Source of the DNA: Clostridiales bacterium | Lineage (GTDB): Bacteria; Bacillota; Clostridia; Lachnospirales; WQUN01 | Length of the DNA: 9,141 nucleotides | Assembly (NCBI GenBank): GCA_031273705.1 | Contig: JAISRJ010000284.1 | Coordinates: 1 to 9,141 of the forward strand | Direction: 5' to 3' | In this document: positions 1-5,665 of the stretch, piece after piece | Numbering within the stretch: position 1 is the stretch's first letter | Layout: each line of letters starts with the position of its first letter | Program-made: the position numbers and the translations under genes | Notes under the pieces: model-generated | Told to the model about the DNA's origin: nothing | Databases searched by the model: none | What the model saw: the letters and a program-made list of their open reading frames with translations, nothing else

Positions 1-1
1 A

Positions 2-1234
2 GTAAAAGAAACGGAGTTAGGCAACGCGCTTCGTTTGTTTGACGGTATATCCAGAGCGACGGTTAATTTGACTCTGCCGGATGATAATTATTTCTATGTT
101 AAGCCGACTGAAAGCGCAAGAGCCAGCGCCGTACTTACTACAGACCGAACGCTTAACAAGTCGGAGAGTTTACAGGTCGCGCGGTTTTTATGCGCCAGCG
201 TAAAAGGTTTGACACTGGAAAATATTGAAATAAGCGACCAAAATTTTAACATCATTTATTCGGGTCTGCAAGAAGTAAACGGAGGCGCGTCAACACAGTA
301 CGACCAGGAGCTTTTGCGCAAAAACGAGATAGAAATGAAAATAAAGGTGTCGCTTTCGCCGCTGTTTGATTCGGTAAGCGTCATTAATGATAATCTGAAA
401 TTTAATTGGGATAAGTTTGTCGAGACCAGCGAAGTGCTTTCGTCGCCCATCAACGGCAGCGATACGGGCGTAATAATAAAAGAGAATACCGAAAAGAATA
501 CTTCGACGTCCGCAAGTACCGGAGCCGCGCCGGGCTTGACGGCCAACGATCAGCAGACCAACACCTACCAGACTTCAAACAACACGGGCGGCGGAGCGTC
601 CAGCAGCAACGCCGCCAATACGGAATATGGATACAATCGTACACAGACGACCGTAGAATCCGCCAGCGGCACACTGGATACGGCGGCCTCTACGATAGCG
701 GTTATGGTGTATAAAAATAGAATCTACGACGAGGCTGTTCTGCGTGAAAACGGTCAGCTCAATGGACAATCATGGGATGATTTTCGGCTGAGTTTGACAG
801 AGACGCCGCTGGTTATGGATTTTGATCCTATACAGGATATAATTTCTAAGGGAACGGGTCTTAACGCCGCCAATATATCTGTATATGGCTATGAAATGCC
901 CGTATTTGTGGACTCGCCGGAACAGACTTTGAATGTAACGCAAATTATTCTATTCTCCTTGCTGGGGCTGTTGCTTGCGATGTTGGCTTTCGCGCTTATG
1001 AGGGGCGCCGGAAAGAACGAGGAAGTAACCGAGACAGAACCTGAACTGAGCGTGGAGGCATTGTTGGAGACGACTCGAATAGATGAAGAGAAGCAAGCGG
1101 AAAGGATTAGGCTGCAAGAGATAGAACTGGACAAAGAACCGGAAGCCAAGAAACTGATAGACAAATTTGTAAACGAGAGACCGGAAGCGGTGGCGCAATT
1201 ATTGCGCAATTGGCTTAACGAAAATTGGGAGTGA
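2..1234 (+). CDS. fliF: Flagellar MS-ring protein FliF, 5' end cut off by the window
   Basis: FliF forms the MS ring in the cytoplasmic membrane, the base on which the rotor and export gate are built. The frame is open from base 2 to the TGA at 1232-1234, giving 410 residues. Family members are usually about 520-560 residues, so roughly the first 120, including the first membrane helix, lie outside the window. The TTG at base 35 is an internal leucine, not a start. The segment at about 23-265 (DGISRATVNLTLPD, then VARFLCASVKGLTLENIEI) fits the second ring-building motif. A Ser/Thr/Asn/Gly-rich stretch at about 480-680 fits the variable loop inside the third. Bases 941-1004 encode the second membrane helix (IILFSLLGLLLAMLAFALM). 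The charged cytoplasmic tail ends in PEAVAQLLRNWLNENWE, the FliG-docking helix. fliG starts 4 bases after the stop. Identity is secure. Confidence 0.96.
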   Translation, partial: VKETELGNALRLFDGISRATVNLTLPDDNYFYVKPTESARASAVLTTDRTLNKSESLQVARFLCASVKGLTLENIEISDQNFNIIYSGLQEVNGGASTQYDQELLRKNEIEMKIKVSLSPLFDSVSVINDNLKFNWDKFVETSEVLSSPINGSDTGVIIKENTEKNTSTSASTGAAPGLTANDQQTNTYQTSNNTGGGASSSNAANTEYGYNRTQTTVESASGTLDTAASTIAVMVYKNRIYDEAVLRENGQLNGQSWDDFRLSLTETPLVMDFDPIQDIISKGTGLNAANISVYGYEMPVFVDSPEQTLNVTQIILFSLLGLLLAMLAFALMRGAGKNEEVTETEPELSVEALLETTRIDEEKQAERIRLQEIELDKEPEAKKLIDKFVNERPEAVAQLLRNWLNENWE

Positions 1235-1238
1235 TAGT

Positions 1239-2267
1239 ATGGCCGGTTCAAGAACAGTCGAAGCGTCTTCTTTGACAGGCCGTGAAAAAGCGGCGATACT
1301 GCTCATAACCTTGGGACCGGAGAAGTCCGCGCAAGTATTTAAACACTTAAAAGAGGATGAAATAGAAGCGTTGACTTTGGAAATTGCCAATATCAGCGCG
1401 GTCATGCCCGAGACCAAAGAGGAAATATTGGATGAGTTTTATCAAATATGCCTGGCTCAACAGTATATAACCGAAGGCGGTATAACCTACGCCAAGCAGA
1501 TCTTAGAAAAAGCGCTGGGTGAGTCCAGGGCTTATGAGGTTATTACAAAGCTGACCGTTTCGTTACAGGTTAGACCATTCGACTTTATTCGGCGGGCGGA
1601 CAGCAGCCAGATTCTTAACTTTATTCAAAATGAGCACCCGCAGACAATCGCTCTTATATTAGCTTACATTCGACCGAAACAGGCGGCGGAAGTGCTTGCG
1701 GAACTGGATGAGGAAAAGCAGACCGAAGTCGCCAGACGCATAGCCGTGATGGATCGCACGTCGCCAGACGTAATCAAGGAAGTGGAGAAAGTTTTGGAGA
1801 GGAAGCTTTCATCTATGCTAACAGCGGACTACACCACTGTCGGCGGAGTGGATTCTGTGGTAGAGATATTGAATTCAGTAGACAGAGGAACAGAACGTCA
1901 TATTATGGAGACTTTGGAAATAGAGGACGCGGATCTCTCCGAGGAAATAAAGAAAAAAATGTTCGTGTTCGAGGATTTGCTTTCTCTGGACAATCGCTCC
2001 ATACAGCTTCTGCTGCGTCAAGAGATAGACAATCGCGATCTGGCGATAGCCTTAAAAGGCTCCAGTCCGGAATTGCAGTCTTTAATCTTCGCGAACCAGT
2101 CAAAACGCTTGGCGGCTATGATAAAAGAAGATATGGACTATATGGGTCCTGTGCGCAGAGCGGATGTGGAGGAAGCGCAGCAAAAGATTGTTAATGTTGT
2201 ACGCAGGCTGCAAGAATCCGGAGAACTTATAATTGCGCGCGCCGGAGGTGACGACGTAATTGCCTAG
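1239..2267 (+). CDS. fliG: Flagellar motor switch/rotor protein FliG
   Basis: FliG sits on the cytoplasmic face of the MS ring, binds FliF through its N-terminal domain and FliM through its middle domain, and receives torque from the stator through its C-terminal domain. At 342 residues it has the usual length. The N-terminal domain spans about 1-105. The middle domain carries the family signature EHPQTIALILAYI (residues 132-144) and ends near the GG-containing hinge (GGVD, 202-205). The C-terminal domain has MFVFEDLL (241-248), the torque helix DNRSIQLLLR (251-260) and the conserved MGPVRRADVEEAQQKIVNVV (302-321). The ATG at 1239 follows GGGAGTGA, which overlaps the fliF stop. The region after R260 reads RQEIDNRDL, one residue longer than the family pattern as I recall it (R-E/D-V-D/E-x-x-DL). 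The last 8 bases overlap fliH. Confidence 0.98.
   Translation: MAGSRTVEASSLTGREKAAILLITLGPEKSAQVFKHLKEDEIEALTLEIANISAVMPETKEEILDEFYQICLAQQYITEGGITYAKQILEKALGESRAYEVITKLTVSLQVRPFDFIRRADSSQILNFIQNEHPQTIALILAYIRPKQAAEVLAELDEEKQTEVARRIAVMDRTSPDVIKEVEKVLERKLSSMLTADYTTVGGVDSVVEILNSVDRGTERHIMETLEIEDADLSEEIKKKMFVFEDLLSLDNRSIQLLLRQEIDNRDLAIALKGSSPELQSLIFANQSKRLAAMIKEDMDYMGPVRRADVEEAQQKIVNVVRRLQESGELIIARAGGDDVIA
2244..2251 (+). promoter_or_regulatory. Ribosome binding site of fliH, inside the end of fliG
   Basis: GGAGGTGA is a near-perfect match to the 16S rRNA 3' end and ends 8 bases before the TTG at 2260. No ATG or GTG sits at a comparable distance, and translation from this TTG gives MPSIVKAGNVIYS, which resembles family N termini. 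The site therefore fixes a TTG start for fliH that overlaps the fliG stop, and it suggests coupled translation of the two genes. Confidence 0.85.
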
Positions 2268-3105
2268 TATCGTAAAAGCCGGGAATGTTATATATAGCGA
2301 CGACGTTGTAGAAATTGACGCGGGCGCCCAATTTTCGCCGCCGCGGTCACAGCCTGAACCCTTGCGTCAGGCGGCTACGCTTAACAGCACTATCCCCACT
2401 CAATTGCCCGGGCGATTGCCCGGACGATTGTCCGGACGACCGTCCGAGCAGGCGGACATGGAATCAAAAGACGACGAATCGGCGGCCGATTTGGAGAAGG
2501 TACGTGAGGAAGCGGAGTATATAATTTTTTCGGCAAAGAGTGAAGCCCAGATCATTATAGAGAACGCAAGACAAAAAATGGATGAGGTTAGAAAAAACGC
2601 CGCTAAAGAGGCTTATGATAAAGCATACGAAAAATACGCGGCCGAGGCTCAAAACACCGCGCGGGCTGTGACCGAAAAGGCGGAGGCGCTTATGGCGTCC
2701 GCCGAACGGGAACATGATACAGCCACCAGCGAGGTAGAGGCGCAAGCAGTGGATTTGATAATCAAAATTGTAGATAAGCTGCTTAGAAATTCTGTGAAGA
2801 TAAAGCCGGATATAATTTTGGTCTTGGTTCGAGAGGCGCTCAGGAATACATCGGAGAATCTTTCCGGTCTGGATGTTAAGCTGCGAGTTTCGCCGGATGA
2901 TTATAATCTGGTGTTACAGAATATGGATGAATTAACTTACGGTGAGAAAACATCCGACGGACGTATTGAATTGGTAATGGATGATTCGCTGGCATCGATG
3001 GACTGCGTTATCGAAACGCCGTTCGGCAGTGTGGAAAGTAGTCTGCAAGGGCAATATGAGTCTATAAAGACGGACTTGACATATCTCTTGCATGAGGGGG
3101 CGTAG
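2260..3105 (+). CDS. fliH: Flagellar export ATPase regulator/stator FliH
   Basis: FliH dimers bind the export ATPase FliI, hold it at the export gate and regulate its activity. The predicted 281 residues fit the family. The N terminus (MPSIVKAGNVIYSDD) is typical. A Pro/Arg/Gly linker (48-63) is encoded by a 12-base tandem repeat. A long Ala/Glu/Lys-rich coiled coil runs over about 72-160. The C-terminal domain, related to the V-ATPase E subunit, covers about 160-281 and includes VDLIIKIVDKLL (164-175) and the conserved IETPFGSVESSL (251-262). Many FliH proteins have a Gly-xxx-Gly repeat in the coiled coil. Here the matching stretch is KEAYDKAYEKYAAEA (116-130), with alanines instead. The start is TTG at 2260, supported by GGAGGTGA 8 bases upstream, and it overlaps fliG by 8 bases. 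fliI follows after 3 bases. Confidence 0.95.
   Translation: MPSIVKAGNVIYSDDVVEIDAGAQFSPPRSQPEPLRQAATLNSTIPTQLPGRLPGRLSGRPSEQADMESKDDESAADLEKVREEAEYIIFSAKSEAQIIIENARQKMDEVRKNAAKEAYDKAYEKYAAEAQNTARAVTEKAEALMASAEREHDTATSEVEAQAVDLIIKIVDKLLRNSVKIKPDIILVLVREALRNTSENLSGLDVKLRVSPDDYNLVLQNMDELTYGEKTSDGRIELVMDDSLASMDCVIETPFGSVESSLQGQYESIKTDLTYLLHEGA
2401..2448 (+). repeat. 12-base hairpin tandem repeat inside fliH (four units)
   Basis: Four 12-base units in the fliH reading frame encode QLPG-RLPG-RLSG-RPSE. Phased as inverted repeats, three complete units are visible: GGGC-GATT-GCCC (2410-2421), GGAC-GATT-GTCC (2422-2433) and GGAC-GACC-GTCC (2434-2445), each with a 4-base-pair stem and a 4-base loop. 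The first unit swaps A for G and T for C together, so pairing is kept. The reverse complement of 2420-2439 is TCGTCCGGACAATCGTCCGG, identical to fliK bases 7121-7140. The array falls in the linker between the FliH N terminus and its coiled coil. Confidence 0.9.
3094..3100 (+). promoter_or_regulatory. Ribosome binding site of fliI, at the end of fliH
   Basis: GAGGGGG lies just before the fliH stop and ends 8 bases before the TTG at 3109. No ATG or GTG in frame is closer to it. The product from this TTG begins MISLQKYERVLEKN, which matches the usual FliI N terminus, so TTG is the preferred start. Confidence 0.75.
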
Positions 3106-3108
3106 GTT

Positions 3109-4425
3109 TTGATTAGCCTTCAAAAATACGAGAGAGTGTTGGAAAAAAATTTGATTGTAAAACTGGGGCGCGTAACACAGGTTGTAGGACTGACTATCGA
3201 GTCTTCCGGACCGGATGTAAATATGGGTACGATTTGTTTGATCCGGGCGGAAAAGAGCCGCGACTCTATCATGGCCGAGGTGGTAGGGTTTAAAGATAAA
3301 CACATTTTACTTATGCCGCTGGGCAATATGAGTGGAATAGGACCCGGCAGTTTGGTAGAGGCTACTGATAAACCTATTATGGTTCGCGTTTCCGAAACGC
3401 TGTTGGGACGTGTGCTGGACGGTCTGGGCAGACCAATGGACGGCAAAGACATATTATTGGAGGGCGAAGATTTTCCCGTAACTAACACCCCACCCAATCC
3501 GATGGACAGAAACAGGATAGCCTATCCCCTCTCACTTGGTATAAAGGCGATAGACGGATTATTGACTATAGGCAAGGGGCAGCGTGTCGGGATATTCGCG
3601 GGCAGCGGCGTGGGGAAAAGCACATTAATGGGTATGATAGCGCGTAACACCGAAGCGGATATTATTATTATAGGGCTGATAGGCGAGCGCGGAAGGGAAG
3701 TACGCGAATTCATAGAGAAAGATTTGGGCGCGGAAGGTTTAAAGCGATCCGTATTAGTGGTCGCGACTTCGGATCAGCCCGCTATGGTTCGCCTGAAAGC
3801 CGCGGAGGTAGCCACGTCTATCGCGGAGTATTTTAGACAAAAAGGTAAAGATGTAATGCTGCTGATGGATTCTCTTACGCGTTTTTCTATGGCGCAGAGA
3901 GAGGTGGGGCTTGCGACGGGCGAACCGCCGGTCTCACGCGGATATACTCCGTCTGTTTTTGCCGCTATGCCCAAGCTTTTGGAGCGGGCGGGCAATTCGG
4001 ATAAGGGATCTATTACGGGTTTGTATACGGTGCTGGTGGACGGCGATGATTTGACGGAGCCTGTAACGGACGCCGCGCGTGGAATTTTAGACGGTCATAT
4101 AGTTCTTAACCGCAAGATAGCCAATCGCAATCAATACCCCGCTATCGACGTGCTTGCGAGTATCTCGCGTGTTATGAGCGATATTGTTGGCAAGGAGCAT
4201 AAACGAGCGGCAAATTTGTTCAAAAAAAGCATGGCCGTGTATAACGACGCGGAAGATTTGGTAAATATCGGAGCGTATGTTAAGGGCAGTAACCGTGACA
4301 TAGACGAAGCTATCGACAAGCACGCGGACATACTGGACTTTTTAACGCAGGCTGTGGAAGAAAAATTTGAGTTTGAAGATACAATCACCCGGCTTGAAAG
4401 AATAGCCGAAGTGGAATATGCCTAA
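3109..4425 (+). CDS. fliI: Flagellum-specific ATP synthase-like export ATPase FliI
   Basis: FliI is the hexameric ATPase of the flagellar type III export system. It acts at the cytoplasmic mouth of the export gate with FliH and FliJ and helps unload and deliver substrates. The 438 residues match the usual length of about 435-445. An N-terminal beta-barrel-like domain (about 20-95) is followed by the catalytic core. The Walker A loop is GSGVGKST (165-172). GERGREVREFIEKDLG holds the likely catalytic glutamate. The Walker B strand is VMLLMDS, followed by LTRFSMAQREVGLATGEPP. The Q-Y-P-A-I-D-V-L-A-S-I-S-R-V-M segment contains the likely arginine finger and the FliI/type III ATPase signature, and it separates this protein from F1 beta subunits. 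The start is TTG at 3109, with GAGGGGG 8 bases upstream. The 3' end overlaps fliJ by 8 bases. No key residue is missing. Confidence 0.98.
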   Translation: MISLQKYERVLEKNLIVKLGRVTQVVGLTIESSGPDVNMGTICLIRAEKSRDSIMAEVVGFKDKHILLMPLGNMSGIGPGSLVEATDKPIMVRVSETLLGRVLDGLGRPMDGKDILLEGEDFPVTNTPPNPMDRNRIAYPLSLGIKAIDGLLTIGKGQRVGIFAGSGVGKSTLMGMIARNTEADIIIIGLIGERGREVREFIEKDLGAEGLKRSVLVVATSDQPAMVRLKAAEVATSIAEYFRQKGKDVMLLMDSLTRFSMAQREVGLATGEPPVSRGYTPSVFAAMPKLLERAGNSDKGSITGLYTVLVDGDDLTEPVTDAARGILDGHIVLNRKIANRNQYPAIDVLASISRVMSDIVGKEHKRAANLFKKSMAVYNDAEDLVNIGAYVKGSNRDIDEAIDKHADILDFLTQAVEEKFEFEDTITRLERIAEVEYA

Positions 4426-4858
4426 GTTTGTTTTTCGGCTTCAGAATTATCTGGAGTTAAAAGAAAAAATGGAAGTACAACGCAAAATGGAATATGGCTT
4501 GGCTGTTTCGGAACTTGAAAAGCAGCGCAAAGAAGAGGAACGCCTATCGCGTGAAAGGTCATATACAACTCAAGCGTTTCGCAGGGAGATCTCCGGTAAT
4601 CTAATTCCGAAGAAAACGGAGAATTATAATGATTATCTGCGATGGCTAAAAAGGGCTTTGGAGGATCAAAAGAAAATTATTCAAAAAGCGCAGGCAGAGG
4701 TCGAGAGACGGCGGGCTATACTGGTAGAAGCCATGAAAGACAGAAAAGCGTTGGAAGTATTGAGAGAAAAGCGGTACGAGGAGTATCTGCGAGAGGAACG
4801 CGTCGCGGAGCAAAAAATTGTGGATGAAATAGTCAGTTATCGGTACTCACAGAGGTGA
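4418..4858 (+). CDS. fliJ: Flagellar export chaperone/ATPase stalk protein FliJ
   Basis: FliJ is a small antiparallel coiled-coil protein. It inserts into the FliI hexamer like the gamma subunit of F1, connects it to the export gate protein FlhA, and recycles export chaperones. The 146 residues match the family length. The start MPKFVFRLQNYLELKEK is the typical FliJ N terminus. Nearly the whole chain is charged helix, with no membrane segment. The C-terminal half (LREKRYEEYLREERVAEQKIVDEI, about 115-138) is the conserved family end. The ATG at 4418 lies 8 bases inside the end of fliI, with only a weak GTGGA-like ribosome binding site, so it is probably translated by coupling to fliI. The ylxF-like gene begins 6 bases downstream. 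Sequence alone gives moderate support because coiled coils look alike, but position makes the call strong. Confidence 0.92.
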   Translation: MPKFVFRLQNYLELKEKMEVQRKMEYGLAVSELEKQRKEEERLSRERSYTTQAFRREISGNLIPKKTENYNDYLRWLKRALEDQKKIIQKAQAEVERRRAILVEAMKDRKALEVLREKRYEEYLREERVAEQKIVDEIVSYRYSQR

Positions 4859-4864
4859 CGAGCG

Positions 4865-5635
4865 ATGTCGGCAAAAAATACGGAAGAAAAACCTTCTACT
4901 GAAGCTAAAAACGATGTTAAAATCGAAGCCAAAAGCAAACCTAAAAGGGGTAAGAAGAAAAAAGGCGGTCCGAAAGCCGCGCTTCTGATTCTGATATTGC
5001 TTGCGGTCGTGAGTTATTGCGTGTTCGGACTCAATCTGTTCAATATAAGAGACGCGTATGTCATGCCCGTGTTGTACAAAATTCCTTTTTTAAGTAATTA
5101 CATTCCGAAAGCCATACCGGATGAAGTTTTGACAGAGGCACAATTGCATACGCGGATAACGTCTTTAGAATCTGAGCTTGAGAACACGAAAAGAGACCTG
5201 GAAACTTTGGAGAGTACGAATGCGCGCAATCTCGCGGAGATAGAGCGTTTGAAAGAATTTGAAAGTCAACAGATTCAATTCAAGCAAGATAAGCTGGATT
5301 TTGACGAAATGGTAGCTATGCAGGATACATCGGCGTTCGTGGAATTTTATGAGCGATTATATCCCGAAAACGCCGCCAAGCTTTATCCCAGAGCCGCCGC
5401 GGATTCCGAAAGTTCCGGAGTTGTACAGCGCTATATAAAAAATTTTTCTGAAATGGAACCGGAAAACTCAGCGGCTGTATTAGAACGGCTGATTTCTACG
5501 GATATGGAATTGGTCGTTTCGATATTAAACGATATGAACAGCAGGGACAGCAGCGCTATTTTAAGTTCTATGAGCCCCGATAACGCGGCTTCTGTCGTAA
5601 AAATGATGTCCCCATACGTATTAAACACACCCTAG
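4865..5635 (+). CDS. ylxF: YlxF/MotE-like membrane-anchored coiled-coil protein with MgtE-N-like domain
   Basis: This gene occupies the slot between fliJ and fliK that ylxF holds in Bacillus-type flagellar operons. The 256-residue product has four parts. A very Lys-rich cytoplasmic N terminus covers about 1-36. One membrane helix follows at about 37-59 (AALLILILLAVVSYCVFGL). A coiled coil runs over about 88-150. The C-terminal domain (about 160-252) has the helical repeats seen in the MgtE intracellular N domain: EPENSAAVLERL (198-209), then MNSRDSSAILSSMSPDN. The positive N terminus predicts the bulk of the protein lies outside the membrane's inner face. MotE, a related family member in Alphaproteobacteria, is a periplasmic chaperone for a motility protein, but the role of YlxF itself is poorly defined. 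A flagellar assembly or motor role here is inferred from position. The ATG at 4865 follows AGAGGTGA, which overlaps the fliJ stop. The gene symbol rests on synteny. Confidence 0.85.
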   Translation: MSAKNTEEKPSTEAKNDVKIEAKSKPKRGKKKKGGPKAALLILILLAVVSYCVFGLNLFNIRDAYVMPVLYKIPFLSNYIPKAIPDEVLTEAQLHTRITSLESELENTKRDLETLESTNARNLAEIERLKEFESQQIQFKQDKLDFDEMVAMQDTSAFVEFYERLYPENAAKLYPRAAADSESSGVVQRYIKNFSEMEPENSAAVLERLISTDMELVVSILNDMNSRDSSAILSSMSPDNAASVVKMMSPYVLNTP

Positions 5636-5665
5636 CGCGCGACGCCGGGGCAGGGAGGAGAAGAA

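Noticed and set aside
35..37. TTG at base 35 as the start of fliF
   Set aside because: The frame stays open to base 2 and the upstream residues (KETELGNALRL) continue the FliF fold. No ribosome binding site is present.
1193..1210. Palindromic GCGCAA-TTA-TTGCGC and ATTGCGCAAT at the end of fliF
   Set aside because: It lies inside the conserved FliG-docking codons (A-Q-L-L-R-N), is short, and has no T-run. Coding constraint explains it well enough.
889..1251. Antisense open frames opposite fliF, fliI, fliH and flgE, some over 100 codons
   Set aside because: They are complementary to strongly conserved coding sequence, lack ribosome binding sites and resemble no protein family. They are shadows of the real genes.
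2352..2370. CCTGA/TCAGG inverted repeat in fliH
   Set aside because: A 5-base stem with a 9-base loop inside coding sequence is expected by chance at this length.
5636..5665. GC-rich 30-base gap before fliK as a possible promoter or terminator
   Set aside because: It holds the fliK ribosome binding site and no -35/-10 boxes, no hairpin with T-run, and no sigma-28 or sigma-54 pattern that I can see.
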